A stretch of 64,000 nucleotides of DNA from Gammaproteobacteria bacterium. Lineage in GTDB: Bacteria > Pseudomonadota > Gammaproteobacteria > SZUA-140. Made by a program: the position numbers and the translations under genes. Below the pieces are notes generated by a model. It was not told the DNA's origin. It searched no databases and worked only from the letters and a program-made list of their open reading frames with translations. This document shows, piece by piece, positions 37,727 through 48,595 of the stretch; within the stretch, counting starts at the first letter, position 1; each line of letters begins with the position of its first letter. The stretch spans positions 16,876 through 80,875 of the forward strand of contig JACREF010000012.1 in NCBI GenBank assembly GCA_016218365.1, read 5' to 3'.

Positions 37727-39124
37727 ATGAGCCACGATTCTGGAGCCGAAAAACCCTGGGGCGGACGTTTCAGCGAGGCCACCGACCGTTTCGTTGAGAT
37801 CTTCACCGCCTCAGTCGACTTTGACCGCCGGTTGTACGCCTATGACATCCAGGGCTCACTGGCTCACGCCCGGATGCTGCAACAGATCGGTGTACTAACG
37901 GCCGCCGAACTGCAGGCCATCGAGACCGGCCTGGCCGAGATCCGCACCGCCATCGAGAGCGGTGATTTCAGCTGGCTGATCGAGTTCGAGGATGTGCACA
38001 TGAACATCGAGGCACGCCTGACCGAACGCATCGGTGATGCCGGCAAGAAACTGCACACCGGCCGCTCGCGCAATGACCAGGTCGCAACCGACATGCGCCT
38101 GTACCTGCGCGATCAGATCGACCAGATCCTGGACGACCTCGCCAGCACCCGCAGCGCACTGGTCGATCTGGCCGAGCGCGAGGTCGACACCATCCTGCCC
38201 GGCTTCACCCATCTGCAGGTTGCGCAACCGGTGACCTTCGGTCATCACATGCTGGCATGGCAGGAGATGCTGGCCCGCGATGCCGAGCGCCTCCGTGATT
38301 GCCGGCGCCGCGTCAATGTCATGCCGCTGGGGTCGGCGGCCCTGGCCGGCACCAGTTACCCGATCGATCGCGCGTTGACCGCCCGCCTGCTGGGCTTTGA
38401 TGCCATTTCCGAGAACTCGCTCGATGCTGTCAGTGACCGCGACTTCATCATCGAGTTCTGCGCTGCGGCATCGTTAGTGATGATGCATCTGTCGCGGTTC
38501 GCTGAAGAGCTGATCATCTGGTCGTCGGCCCAGTTCGATTTCATCGAACTCTCGGACAGCTTCTGCACCGGTTCATCGATCATGCCACAGAAAAAAAACC
38601 CGGACGTCCCCGAGCTGCTGCGCGGCAAGTCCGGGCGGGTGTTTGGCAGCCTGGTCAGCGTATTGACACTGATGAAGGGACAACCGCTGGCCTATAACAA
38701 GGACAACCAGGAAGACAAGGAGCCACTGTTTGACACCGTCGATACGGTCCGGGGCTCGCTGAAGGTCTTTGCCGCGATGATCCCGGCCCTGCACGTCAAA
38801 CGTGAGAACATGAAGGCCTCGGCCCGGCGCGGCTTTGCCACGGCTACCGACCTGGCTGACTACCTGGTCAGACACGGCACCGCGTTCCGCGATGCCCATG
38901 AGATCGTCGGCAAACTGGTCCGTTATGGCATTGAAAGGAAAAAAGATCTTTCCGAGATGACCTTGACCGAGCTGCGCCAGTTCGGCGGACAAATCAATGA
39001 CGATATCTTTGCGGTCCTGACGCTGGAAGGTTCGGTGGCGGCACGTAACCATATCGGCGGTACCGCCCCGCAACAGGTCAGGGCGGCCATCCAGCGTGCC
39101 CGTGGCCATCTGCCACCGGTCTGA
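37727..39124 (+). CDS. argH: Argininosuccinate lyase
   Basis: 465 residues from ATG 37727 ([20 protein letters not shown]); an ATG five codons upstream is also possible. The fumarase/aspartase signature [15 protein letters not shown] and [15 protein letters not shown] are intact. Last step of arginine synthesis. Sits between divergent hemC and cyaA, the order also seen around argH in Pseudomonas. Confidence 0.97.
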   Translation: MSHDSGAEKPWGGRFSEATDRFVEIFTASVDFDRRLYAYDIQGSLAHARMLQQIGVLTAAELQAIETGLAEIRTAIESGDFSWLIEFEDVHMNIEARLTERIGDAGKKLHTGRSRNDQVATDMRLYLRDQIDQILDDLASTRSALVDLAEREVDTILPGFTHLQVAQPVTFGHHMLAWQEMLARDAERLRDCRRRVNVMPLGSAALAGTSYPIDRALTARLLGFDAISENSLDAVSDRDFIIEFCAAASLVMMHLSRFAEELIIWSSAQFDFIELSDSFCTGSSIMPQKKNPDVPELLRGKSGRVFGSLVSVLTLMKGQPLAYNKDNQEDKEPLFDTVDTVRGSLKVFAAMIPALHVKRENMKASARRGFATATDLADYLVRHGTAFRDAHEIVGKLVRYGIERKKDLSEMTLTELRQFGGQINDDIFAVLTLEGSVAARNHIGGTAPQQVRAAIQRARGHLPPV

Positions 39125-39127
39125 GTC

Positions 39128-39151
39128 GATGGCCGCATCATTGCGGCCATC
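39128..39151 (+). terminator. Hairpin after argH
   Basis: GATGGCCGCA-TCAT-TGCGGCCATC, a perfect ten-base stem four bases after the argH stop. No T-run follows, but the strength and position suggest a terminator or 3'-end protector. Confidence 0.6.
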
Positions 39152-39297
39152 CCTATCGACGCCTATGAATATGAAAAATATATAATATTCATCAATCTCC
39201 GGTCACCATTCATCACCTGTCATCCAGCCCATCACACCGGCGCTGGTGATGAAGAAACCCCTCCCGCCAGCCGATACAGCAATCATGCAGAGTGGGT

Positions 39298-42168
39298 ATG
39301 GCCGGGGGGCGCGTGTTGCACGATATCAATTCCATTAAAAAGCGTTTTCTGGCCTTAAACCGCGATCGGCTGAACCGAACCCGCGACACACTACGGCCAC
39401 GGCAGCGTGAGGTCATGGATCTGCTGCCACTGCTGTTTCATTACAATCACCCGACCTTCCCCGGCTTTGTCTCCAAGGAGACGCCGGCCGGGATTTCAGA
39501 ATATACGCCGAGCAGCCGCGAACTGGACGCCTGCAAGAGCCTGGTGCCCAGCTTTGATTTCAGGTCACGCGCATTGGCCCGCTATGACCTGCAAGCGCTG
39601 TTCCTGATGGGCAGTTGCGGCTCGATCGCCTTCTCTTCCGACAGTGATTTCGATATCTGGCTGTGTCATCGCTCTGATCTGAACGAAAAGCAGCTGGCTG
39701 AACTGCAGGGCAAAGCGACGGCGATAGAAAACTGGGCCGCGACTTATAATCTTGAAGTACATTTTTTCCTGATGGATGCAGAGAAATTCCGCTCCGGGCA
39801 GAACGTCGAGCTTTCTTCTGAAAGCAGCGGCAGCGCTCAGCATTTCCTGCTGCTCGACGAGTTCTACCGGACCAGCATCCTGTTTGCAGGTCGTTACCCT
39901 TTGTGGTGGCTGGTCCCGCCTGACATGGAGGGTGACTATCAGCTCTACACCCGCAATCTGCTCGAGAAACGCTTCATCCGGGATGGCGAAGTTATCGACT
40001 TCGGCACCATCCCCGAGGCGCCGGTGCAGGAATTTTTCGGCGCTGCATTATGGCAGTTATACAAAAGCATCGACTCTCCATACAAGGCGGTGCTCAAGCT
40101 GATGCTGATGGAGGCCTATGCCAGTGAATTCCCGCGGACCCAGATGTTGTGCTCGATCTTCAAGAAACACATCTATGCCGGTGAGACCGATCTGCTGAAG
40201 CTCGATGCCTATATGATCCTGTACCGCAAGATCGAGGATTATCTGAATCAGGGCAATGACAACATCCGGTTGAATCTGGTCCGGCAGGCCTTCTATTTCA
40301 AATCCAATCAGAATCTCGGGCTCACAACCCTGTCCGGACGATCCACCTGGCAGCAGGAAATGATGCTGACCGTGGTGCGCTCGTGGGGATGGAACGACGG
40401 CCAGCTGATGACGCTGGACTCCCGACCCAAATGGAAAATTCTGCGCGTAACCGATGAACGTAATAACCTGATCAATGCACTGACGCAATGCTACCGTTTC
40501 CTGTCGAACTTTGCCCGCATGACGGTCCGGCTCTCGGATATAAACCAGAATGATCTCAATATTCTCGGACGTCGCCTGTATTCGGCCTTCGAGCGCAAGG
40601 CGGGAAAGATCGAGCTGATCAATCGCGGCATATCTGACGACATCCATGAAACCCATCTTACTTTCCATCAGATCTCAAAGACCGGCCATGATAGCTGGTC
40701 GCTGTATCAGGGCGCGGTTTTTTCCGATCAACTGTCTGCCACCAAGCCGCTGAAGCGTTCGCGCAGCCTGGTGGAACTGATCGCATGGTGCTTCCTCAAC
40801 AAGCTGTTCGATGACCGGACCTCGATTGCCGTCTTTTCCCGCGACGATGCCCTGAACAGCAATGATCTGAAGGCGATCATCCGGGTGCTGTCCAAGGTAT
40901 TCCCTGGCGGGAATTCGATCAGCGTTTCATCGACTGATCTGCTTGAGCCGCCACGTACCCTGAATTCCACTGCGTTTATCAATGTCGGCTGCGAACCCTC
41001 CAGTCAGCTGCTGATCAATGGCATGCAGATGACCAGCAACCGGGTCGATGCCTTATGCTACAGCGGGATCTGCCAGAATCTGGTGTACTCCATTGACCAG
41101 GTTTCACAAAACAGCTGGCAGGAAGTCATGTCCCACCATTTTGAGGGAGAACACGGCACCATCGACTATATCTCGACCGTGTTGCAGGCCTCACCCCCCG
41201 GTACCGACGCCCGCCCCCCGGAGATCTCCGTCAGCTGCTTCACCCCGGGACGCGGCATGAGCATCACCCAGCGGATTAACGAGCTGTATCGTGATATCAC
41301 CAAATGTTACTATGGTGGCAAGCATCCGATCACCACCCGTTATATCCTCAGCATTGCCAGAAATTATTATGCACTGTACTTTGACGATGGCATCTTGAAG
41401 TATAAGGTCTTCTCTTCCCTGTCCACGCTGACTACCTTTCTTGCGCAGCCCATGGATGAGTTCTCCCCGGTGGTCATTGATCGTAATGCCATCAATCTGC
41501 AATTGCTGCCTTTGGTCTATTCACATAATAAACCGGGTCAGATCCAGTTTTTTTACCAGGCGCAGGATTCCGATATTGACTGTCTGGTACTGGATGAACA
41601 TGGATCGCTGTTCACACAACGGATCTCCGGTGTCAATGATCAGATCGTGATCCGTCATTTCAAACGTTTTCTTGACTCGGTGCTCTATCGCCAGCATATC
41701 GAGACTGTTGAATCAAAGCAGATGATGGCTGGTAAACACCAGACCAAACCTGTACTGTTTTATCAGATTGGACGGGGACAGGATGGTCGGCTGGTTGCCG
41801 CAAGACAAACCCTGCATGAGCAACCACGCGAGCAAGCCGGATATGTTGAGCTGCAGGTCATCACCGATGCCAATGAGCAAGGCGTCAAGATCTACACTAT
41901 CTACCACGAAAATCAGGAATACTCATCACTCGAATTCGGTGACAAGGTCTTCGAGGAGGTTGCGCGCAGCGTACTGCAACGCCGGGTCGGCAGTTCCATT
42001 TATCCGATCTATATCACCGATTTGGACCTATCACGTAATGCGGTCGGCAAGCAACGGGGCGAATATCTGCAAACCCAGTTTTATTTGCTCAACAAACGCG
42101 AGATCGAGGAACGGTTCGCCCAAGCCCTGGCAGCAATGAGCCAGGGGAATCAGTCGGCGCGGGCCTGA
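39298..42168 (+). CDS. cyaA: Class I adenylate cyclase
   Basis: 957 residues. The N-terminal catalytic half has the nucleotidyltransferase-like signature MGSCGSIAFSSDSDFDIWLC (residues about 100-120), specific to enterobacterial/pseudomonad-type CyaA. The C-terminal half is the regulatory region. It makes cAMP. Starts are uncertain: ATG 39298, GTG 39292, or a GTG a few codons downstream after GGGGGGCGC. The nearby CNBD-fold gene is 2.3 kb downstream. Confidence 0.93.
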   Translation: MAGGRVLHDINSIKKRFLALNRDRLNRTRDTLRPRQREVMDLLPLLFHYNHPTFPGFVSKETPAGISEYTPSSRELDACKSLVPSFDFRSRALARYDLQALFLMGSCGSIAFSSDSDFDIWLCHRSDLNEKQLAELQGKATAIENWAATYNLEVHFFLMDAEKFRSGQNVELSSESSGSAQHFLLLDEFYRTSILFAGRYPLWWLVPPDMEGDYQLYTRNLLEKRFIRDGEVIDFGTIPEAPVQEFFGAALWQLYKSIDSPYKAVLKLMLMEAYASEFPRTQMLCSIFKKHIYAGETDLLKLDAYMILYRKIEDYLNQGNDNIRLNLVRQAFYFKSNQNLGLTTLSGRSTWQQEMMLTVVRSWGWNDGQLMTLDSRPKWKILRVTDERNNLINALTQCYRFLSNFARMTVRLSDINQNDLNILGRRLYSAFERKAGKIELINRGISDDIHETHLTFHQISKTGHDSWSLYQGAVFSDQLSATKPLKRSRSLVELIAWCFLNKLFDDRTSIAVFSRDDALNSNDLKAIIRVLSKVFPGGNSISVSSTDLLEPPRTLNSTAFINVGCEPSSQLLINGMQMTSNRVDALCYSGICQNLVYSIDQVSQNSWQEVMSHHFEGEHGTIDYISTVLQASPPGTDARPPEISVSCFTPGRGMSITQRINELYRDITKCYYGGKHPITTRYILSIARNYYALYFDDGILKYKVFSSLSTLTTFLAQPMDEFSPVVIDRNAINLQLLPLVYSHNKPGQIQFFYQAQDSDIDCLVLDEHGSLFTQRISGVNDQIVIRHFKRFLDSVLYRQHIETVESKQMMAGKHQTKPVLFYQIGRGQDGRLVAARQTLHEQPREQAGYVELQVITDANEQGVKIYTIYHENQEYSSLEFGDKVFEEVARSVLQRRVGSSIYPIYITDLDLSRNAVGKQRGEYLQTQFYLLNKREIEERFAQALAAMSQGNQSARA

Positions 42169-42170
42169 GT

Positions 42171-42422
42171 TCAGCGCTGCGGATGGTAATCCCGCGGTGG
42201 TAACTGCAGATAATAGCCTGAATGCGACAGCTGCTGCTGCACCTCTATAATATCGGCACCCACCAGTCTTTTCCCCGCACCCAGATCCAGGTCCATGACC
42301 AACTCGAGCGAACCCAGCATCCGCAGCAACTCGGCTGGCAGACGCGAGAAATCCCCCCTGCGTTCAATATACAGATAGGCCCCCGGCTTGCGGCTCCCCT
42401 TGTAGATACTGCATATTTGCAT
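42171..42422 (-). CDS. ycgL: YcgL domain protein
   Basis: 83 residues. GAYLYIERRGDFSRLPAELL and SGYYLQLPP match E. coli YcgL, a small gammaproteobacterial protein of unclear function. Converges on cyaA with a two-base gap and lies six bases after mnmG on the same strand, so it may be the last gene of that transcript. Confidence 0.88.
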   Translation of the reverse strand: MQICSIYKGSRKPGAYLYIERRGDFSRLPAELLRMLGSLELVMDLDLGAGKRLVGADIIEVQQQLSHSGYYLQLPPRDYHPQR

Positions 42423-42428
42423 AGTTGC

Positions 42429-44330
42429 TTATGATGCCTTTCTGGCGCCGCCGCTGGCTTCCGTCTTCTTCAGATGGATGTGCAGGATGGCGACAGCGGC
42501 CGGTGTAATGCCTGGTATCCGTGCTGCCTGGCCAATGGTAGCGGGACGAATGTGCTGCAGTTTTTGCTGCGCCTCTGCAGACAGGCCCGACACCTGCCGG
42601 TAATCGAGATCTGCGGGCAATTGTTTATCATGCTGGCGCCTTAACTTGTCGATCTCTTCATGCTGGCGATCAATATAGCCAGAATATTTGGCCTGGATCT
42701 CCAGTTGTTCCCACACCCGTGGATCCGACGTCATCGACTCCAGCCCCGCCAGCTGCAACAACGCGGAATACCCGACCTCCGGCCGGCGTAACAAATCCAT
42801 CAAGGTATGTTCACGACTCAATGTGGCGCCAAACACTGCCCGCTGGCTGTCCTCATCGATGCGCTGCGGATGCATCCAAGTGCTGTTAAACCGCTGTTGC
42901 TCAAGCTCGATCGCCTCGCATTTTTTATTGAATGCCCGCCAGCGTTGCTCATCGATCAAACCCAGACGCTGAGCGCTTGGCGTCAGCCGCAGATCGGCAT
43001 TGTCCTCACGCAACAGCAGCCGGTATTCGGCACGGCTGGTAAACATCCGATACGGTTCCTTGGTCCCCAGCGTCACCAGGTCATCGATCATCACCCCGAT
43101 ATAGGCCTCATCACGGCGCGGACTCCAGCCTGGCAGGCCCTGTACCTGCAGTGCGGCATTGATGCCAGCAATCAACCCTTGCGCCGCCGCCTCTTCATAC
43201 CCGGTGGTGCCATTGATCTGGCCGGCAAAAAACAGTCCGCCTACCAATTTGGTCTCCAGTGTATTGAACAAATCCCGGGGATCGAAAAAATCATATTCGA
43301 TGGCATAACCGGGACGGGTAATATGTGCATGTTCAAAGCCGCGGATGCTGCGCACTAACTGGTGCTGGATATCATAGGGCAGGCTGGTCGAGATGCCATT
43401 GGGGTAGACTTCGCAGCTGGTCAGGCCTTCCGGCTCGACAAAGATCTGATGAGAGGTCTTGTCTGCAAAGCGCACCACTTTGTCCTCTACAGACGGGCAA
43501 TAACGTGGCCCGACCCCTTCGATGACGCCGCTGTACATCGGTGAACGATCAAGCCCGCTGCGAATGATGTCGTGGGTACGTTCACTGGTAGCGGTGATAT
43601 AGCAGGAGCGTTGCGCTGGATGCTGGCTCGCCTCGCCAATAAACGAAAATACCGGTCGCGGCACATCCCCCGGCTGCTCGGTCATGCGTGAGTAATCCAG
43701 CGTCCGGCCATCCAGCCGGGGCGGGGTACCGGTCTTCAGCCGCGCCACGTGCAAGGGTAGCTCCCGCAGCCGTCGCGCCAGCGCATTGGCCGGAGGATCT
43801 CCGGCGCGCCCACCCTGATAGTTTTCCAGGCCGATGTGGATCCGGCCGCCGAGGAACGTCCCGACCGTCAGCACCACGGTCGGGGCCGCAAACTTGAGCC
43901 CCGCCTGGGTCACGACACCGGCAACCCGGCCCTGCCCATCGATGATCAGGTCATCGACGGCCTGCTGGAACAAAGACAGATTCGGCTGGCCTTCCAGAAC
44001 TTGTCGCACCATCTGGCGATACAGGTTGCGATCGGCCTGGGCGCGGGTGGCGCGCACCGCGGGCCCCTTGCGACTGTTCAAGGTACGAAAATGGATACCG
44101 GCATGATCGGCCGCCCGCGCCATCAGCCCGCCCAACGCATCGATCTCCTTGACCAGATGTCCCTTGCCGATCCCGCCGATCGCCGGGTTACAGCTCATCT
44201 GCCCCAAGGTGTCAAAGTTATGGGTCAGCAACAGCGTCCGGGCACCCATACGCGCCGCCGCCAGGGCCGCCTCGGTCCCGGCATGGCCGCCTCCAACCAC
44301 TATCACCTGATATGTGTCATGAACCTTCAT
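42429..44330 (-). CDS. mnmG: tRNA uridine-5-carboxymethylaminomethyl modification enzyme MnmG (GidA)
   Basis: 633 residues. N-terminal FAD motif [19 protein letters not shown], then [33 protein letters not shown], and [16 protein letters not shown]. Together with MnmE it modifies the wobble uridine of tRNAs. Unlike the common order, it is separated from mnmE by two plus-strand signalling genes and is not followed by rsmG-parA-parB. Confidence 0.98.
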   Translation of the reverse strand: MKVHDTYQVIVVGGGHAGTEAALAAARMGARTLLLTHNFDTLGQMSCNPAIGGIGKGHLVKEIDALGGLMARAADHAGIHFRTLNSRKGPAVRATRAQADRNLYRQMVRQVLEGQPNLSLFQQAVDDLIIDGQGRVAGVVTQAGLKFAAPTVVLTVGTFLGGRIHIGLENYQGGRAGDPPANALARRLRELPLHVARLKTGTPPRLDGRTLDYSRMTEQPGDVPRPVFSFIGEASQHPAQRSCYITATSERTHDIIRSGLDRSPMYSGVIEGVGPRYCPSVEDKVVRFADKTSHQIFVEPEGLTSCEVYPNGISTSLPYDIQHQLVRSIRGFEHAHITRPGYAIEYDFFDPRDLFNTLETKLVGGLFFAGQINGTTGYEEAAAQGLIAGINAALQVQGLPGWSPRRDEAYIGVMIDDLVTLGTKEPYRMFTSRAEYRLLLREDNADLRLTPSAQRLGLIDEQRWRAFNKKCEAIELEQQRFNSTWMHPQRIDEDSQRAVFGATLSREHTLMDLLRRPEVGYSALLQLAGLESMTSDPRVWEQLEIQAKYSGYIDRQHEEIDKLRRQHDKQLPADLDYRQVSGLSAEAQQKLQHIRPATIGQAARIPGITPAAVAILHIHLKKTEASGGARKAS

Positions 44331-44475
44331 GGGCTGTGAGCATCAAAATGGCTTGATCGCTGAAAGGATGGCAATTATATCATCTCTTAGCACCGGATCC
44401 TGGCAGTTTCAGTTATTTAGCGGATTGACGACATAGCTATAGCAGCCCCAGGCCTTTAACTATGTGGTACCTGTC

Positions 44476-44973
44476 ATGAATAAACTTCCGGGATTAGAGG
44501 AGATCGGCTTCGGCGATGCTTTTCGTCGTGAACTAATCGATCTAATTGAAAAATCAAGTATATTTGATGATCTTCACCCTGAAGAACTGTCCCATCTGTC
44601 AGAATATATTCATGCCTACCGCGCCCTGACCGGGATCCGCCTGTATAAGGAAGGTGAGCGCAACAGTCACCTCTGCCTGCTGGTCGAGGGCCGGCTCGAG
44701 GTTCACAAGGAAGTGAAACCGGGCACTGTGAAAAAACTCGCCGACATCCGGCCGGGACGCGTCATCGGCGAGATGTCTGTCATCGACGGCTATAATAACT
44801 CTGCATCGGTGCTGGTCGCCGAACCCTCTGTGCTGCTGTTGCTGACCCGTCAGAATCTTGAGCGGCTGTCCAGCGAATACCCTGCGCTCGGCGTCAAGCT
44901 GTTATGGAAGCTCGCCACCGGCCTGAGTCAGCGCTTGCGCCAGACCACTGGTCGCTTGGTAAATTACCTGTAA
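44476..44973 (+). CDS. Cyclic nucleotide-binding-fold protein, single domain, no DNA-binding domain
   Basis: 165 residues from ATG 44476. A helical N-terminus leads to a CAP_ED beta-roll (GIRLYKEGERNSHLCLLVEG, then GRVIGEMSVIDGYNNSASV) and a final helix. Within the phosphate-binding cassette the Gly-Glu pair is kept (residues 98-99), but the Arg that contacts the cyclic phosphate in CRP is Asn (residue 108). No helix-turn-helix, kinase or channel part is attached. It may bind another ligand or none, and might act on a partner such as the sensor gene 120 bases downstream. Confidence 0.85.
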   Translation: MNKLPGLEEIGFGDAFRRELIDLIEKSSIFDDLHPEELSHLSEYIHAYRALTGIRLYKEGERNSHLCLLVEGRLEVHKEVKPGTVKKLADIRPGRVIGEMSVIDGYNNSASVLVAEPSVLLLLTRQNLERLSSEYPALGVKLLWKLATGLSQRLRQTTGRLVNYL

Positions 44974-45092
44974 AAAATTAAGTCGTCTATATCGCATTCT
45001 GATTTCATCCAGGTTCGTTGCTCAACATGCGAAATCTATATTTTTTCGCTATGATGATTAATCCTTAACGGCAACGAAGACCTGCAAGCCCT

Positions 45093-47141
45093 ATGACATT
45101 ACCGGTACGACTGGGTGTGATGCCGCCGTGGACCGGCCTGGTCGAACTTTATGGCCCGGAGATCACCTGGGCGGCCGAGATCGCGTGCGAAGAGATCAAT
45201 GAGCGCGGCGGCCTGCTCGGGCGCCCGCTGGAGTTGATTATTGAGGATGACGGTAGCCTGCCGGCGACGGCGGTGCCTGCGGCGCGGCGCCTGATCGAGG
45301 AACATCATTGCTGCGCCATCATCGGCAATCTACTGTCCAACTCGCGCATTGCTGTGGCCACCCAGGTCGCTGAACCGTTACATATCCCCTACCTTAATTT
45401 CTCTTTTTATGAAGGCAGCATCTTCGGTCGCTACTTTTTCCATTTTGCGGCGCTGCCCAACCATCAGATCGACAAGATGATCCCGTACATGGCTCAACAT
45501 TACGGACCAAAGATGTTCTTTGCCGGCAACAATTATGAATGGCCGCGCGGTTCGATTGATGCTGCCAAACGCTCCCTGGCACTGGCAAAGGGGGAAGTCG
45601 TCGGGGAAGAATATCTGTCCATAGGTGTGCAACCTGATGAGTTCGAACGTCTTCTCGATCAGCTCGCTAGCTCCGGTGCTAATGTGTTTGTGCCCTATTT
45701 TGCCGGTTCAGATCAGATCACCTTGCTGACCCGTTTTACCGAACGGGGATTAAAAAATCGCATGGCTGTGGTAATGGGGCACTATGATGAGGCCATGGTC
45801 AGCCATCTGCCGGTTCATGTTCGCGTCGGTTTGTATTCCAGTAACACCTACTTCATGTCGGTACAGACCCCGGAAAATCAGGCCTATATCAAACGTCTAT
45901 CACGCAAGCTGGGGGTGGATGGTATCTGGCCGTATGGCAAGGGTGTATTGACCAACTTTGGAGAAGGCACTTACCTGTGTGTCCATGCCTTTGCCAAGGC
46001 CGTGCAACAGGCGGGTAGCACCGACGCCGAGGCGCTGGTGGCCGCACTGGAGCATGTCAGCCTTAAGGGTCCGCAGGGTAGTGTAACCATGGATCCACTA
46101 ACCCATCATGCCCATGTAAACACCTTTTTGGCCCGCTGTAATGCCAACGGGACGTTTTCCATCATCGAGAAATTTGGTTGCACCCCGCCGAAGATTCCCG
46201 ACCGCTATCAGGATACGATTGCGGCCTATACTACAAGGACTTTGCCACTACCTAACGCCTCGCAGCTGCCGCAGACTATCACAAACTCTGACAGTGATAG
46301 TTTGGCAGAACGGATACTGGGCGTGGCTGATACCACGCTGCTGGCGGCCAATGAGGCCGGCTCCATCGTTCACGTTACGCCCTCCGTTTGCCTGATGTTT
46401 GGTTACAATCGCGATGAGCTTATTAATCAGCCAATGGATCAACTGCTCCCACCCCACCTACGCACCAAACATACACAACACATCCAAAAGTTTCTGGTGA
46501 GCGATAATACCGAACGACGCATGGGTTCACGCTCCGAGATCATAGGCTACCGTAAGGATGGCAGCTTTTTCCCGCTTGAGGCGTCTATTGCCAAGGTCCG
46601 CAATGGAGACGGGTGGATACTGGTCGTCACCATGAAGGATATTTCGTCACGTAAAATTCTTGAAGAAGATCAGTTATGGCTGGCCACCCATGACCCGCAA
46701 ACCAAACTGCCCAATCGGGTACTGATTCGGCAACGGCTCACCATGGCCCTGCAACGCCCTGACTTCGAACAGGGCCGCCACGTTGCAGCGATATTCGTTG
46801 AACTGAGCGGCCTCATTCCGTCTGCAATGGACTCCGGCAGCGAAAATCAACGCGGCTTCTTGAAAATGGTTGTTGAGCGCATACAGCGGGAGTTACGCCC
46901 CGGTGATATTGCTGGCCGGCTTGCCGCTAACCGATTTATCGTGGTCTGCGAGCGGGTGGAATCGCTGCAGACCCTCCAGTTCCTGTCAGAGGCCATCCGT
47001 GACTCATTGCAGTTGCAGGTCAATAACGCTGATGCCAATAATAATATTATAATTAGCGTCGACTTCATCCTCGACCATGGCCTGGACACTACCGCAGACG
47101 AGTTACTGAACCCGCCGGTGACGGCCGATCGCGGTCATTGA
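45093..47141 (+). CDS. AmiC-like ligand-binding / PAS / degenerate GGDEF sensor protein
   Basis: 682 residues, with no signal peptide or membrane helix, so probably cytoplasmic. Residues ~1-375 are a type I periplasmic-binding-protein fold of the amide/urea/branched-chain group, like cytosolic AmiC (RLGVMPPWTGLVELYGPEIT, then AIIGNLLSNSRIAV). Residues ~410-525 are a PAS domain (RSEIIGYRKDGSFFPLEAS). Residues ~535-680 resemble GGDEF (THDPQTKLPNRVLIRQRL), but the signature is RLAANRF (609-615) in place of RxGGDEF, so cyclase activity is unlikely. It probably signals by binding a metabolite, a nucleotide or a partner. Regulatory output is unknown. Confidence 0.85.
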   Translation: MTLPVRLGVMPPWTGLVELYGPEITWAAEIACEEINERGGLLGRPLELIIEDDGSLPATAVPAARRLIEEHHCCAIIGNLLSNSRIAVATQVAEPLHIPYLNFSFYEGSIFGRYFFHFAALPNHQIDKMIPYMAQHYGPKMFFAGNNYEWPRGSIDAAKRSLALAKGEVVGEEYLSIGVQPDEFERLLDQLASSGANVFVPYFAGSDQITLLTRFTERGLKNRMAVVMGHYDEAMVSHLPVHVRVGLYSSNTYFMSVQTPENQAYIKRLSRKLGVDGIWPYGKGVLTNFGEGTYLCVHAFAKAVQQAGSTDAEALVAALEHVSLKGPQGSVTMDPLTHHAHVNTFLARCNANGTFSIIEKFGCTPPKIPDRYQDTIAAYTTRTLPLPNASQLPQTITNSDSDSLAERILGVADTTLLAANEAGSIVHVTPSVCLMFGYNRDELINQPMDQLLPPHLRTKHTQHIQKFLVSDNTERRMGSRSEIIGYRKDGSFFPLEASIAKVRNGDGWILVVTMKDISSRKILEEDQLWLATHDPQTKLPNRVLIRQRLTMALQRPDFEQGRHVAAIFVELSGLIPSAMDSGSENQRGFLKMVVERIQRELRPGDIAGRLAANRFIVVCERVESLQTLQFLSEAIRDSLQLQVNNADANNNIIISVDFILDHGLDTTADELLNPPVTADRGH

Positions 47142-47214
47142 TCACCTGCTTCACTCATCGCTTTTATACACATTCTCTTGTCAGTTTTAGGTCAAGGTCT
47201 CTGACAAATGCACG

Positions 47215-48570
47215 CTACTTTCCAACACAAAAACTTGCGAAGATCTGGCCCAGCAGGTCATCACTGGTAAACTCGCCGGTGATCTCAGCCAAGGCCTGCT
47301 GGGCACAGCGACATTCTTCAGCCAGCAGGTCGCCGGCATTGTGGTCACTGAGCTGTCTCAACCCCTGCTCCAAGGCCTGCTCGGCCCTGACCAGACTGTC
47401 AAGGTGGCGGCGGCGTGCGGTGAAGGCGCCCTCGCCGGCGCGGTTGTCGAACCCGGCGCACTGCTGCAGATGGCGACTCAACAGATCGATACCGAGGCCC
47501 TGTGTCACTGACAGGCCGAGCTCCGCCCCATAGGGGCCTTGTATCAAGACCGGTGCCCTGCCGGTAATATCAATCTTGTTGCGCACGATCGTCACCGGGA
47601 TGGCGGGCGGCAGCCGAGCATACAGTGATGCGAGCTGCTGTTCGTCATCGCCAGCATCGTCGATCAGCAGCAAGACCCGGTCAGCGCGGGTGATCTCTGC
47701 GTGCGCACGCTCGATGCCGATGCGCTCGACCGGATCCATGCTGTCGCGTAACCCGGCGGTATCGACTATATGCAGCGGCATGCCATCGAGCAGAATCTGC
47801 TCACGCAACACATCGCGGGTCGTACCGGCGATATCGGTCACGATCGCCGCGTCCTTGCCCGCCAGTCGATTCAGCAGGCTGGACTTGCCGGCATTCGGTG
47901 GCCCGGCGATGACGACCGTCATGCCTTCACGCAATAGATAGCCTTGGGTCGCCCGCCGGTGAGTATCCCGAATCTCGGCCAGCAGCTGCTGTACCTGTTC
48001 GTGAATCTTTCCTTCTGCCAGAAAGTCGATATCCTGATCCGAGAAATCGATCGCCGATTCGACATACATCCTGAGCTTGATCAGCCGCTCGGTTATCGCG
48101 GTTATACGCCGCGAGAACTCGCCGCTTAACGAGCGCAACGCCGACTGGGCAGCCTGGCGCGAACTGGCATTGATCAGATCGGCGATCGCCTCGGCCTGGG
48201 CCAGGTCGATCTTGCCATTCAGATATGCGCGCAGTGTGAATTCACCGGGTTGCGCAAGGCGCGCGCCACAGCTGAGCACCGCCTCGAGCAACATAGCCAT
48301 GACCTGCGCTCCGCCATGGGCCTGCAGTTCGAGTATTGATTCACCGGTGAAGGAATGCGGAGCGGGAAAATACAGCGCAATGCCCTGGTCGATCAGCGCA
48401 CCATCAGGATCACGAAATGGCAGATAGTCGGCGTGACGCGGGGCGGGCAAGCGGCCCAGCACCGCGATGGCGATCTGTGGCGCTGCCGGGCCACTGACAC
48501 GGATCACCCCGATGCCGCCGCGTCCCGGCGGGGTGGCCTGTGCTGCAATCGTGTCCGTCTCGTTTACCAT
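47215..48570 (-). CDS. mnmE: tRNA modification GTPase MnmE (TrmE)
   Basis: 451 residues. N-terminal tetrahydrofolate-binding domain ([20 protein letters not shown]), helical domain with inserted G domain ([37 protein letters not shown]), and the C-terminal FCVGK with catalytic Cys. Works with MnmG. Follows yidC by 26 bases. Confidence 0.98.
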   Translation of the reverse strand: MVNETDTIAAQATPPGRGGIGVIRVSGPAAPQIAIAVLGRLPAPRHADYLPFRDPDGALIDQGIALYFPAPHSFTGESILELQAHGGAQVMAMLLEAVLSCGARLAQPGEFTLRAYLNGKIDLAQAEAIADLINASSRQAAQSALRSLSGEFSRRITAITERLIKLRMYVESAIDFSDQDIDFLAEGKIHEQVQQLLAEIRDTHRRATQGYLLREGMTVVIAGPPNAGKSSLLNRLAGKDAAIVTDIAGTTRDVLREQILLDGMPLHIVDTAGLRDSMDPVERIGIERAHAEITRADRVLLLIDDAGDDEQQLASLYARLPPAIPVTIVRNKIDITGRAPVLIQGPYGAELGLSVTQGLGIDLLSRHLQQCAGFDNRAGEGAFTARRRHLDSLVRAEQALEQGLRQLSDHNAGDLLAEECRCAQQALAEITGEFTSDDLLGQIFASFCVGK

Positions 48571-48595
48571 GCATCTCGCTCGGCAACGACATTGA

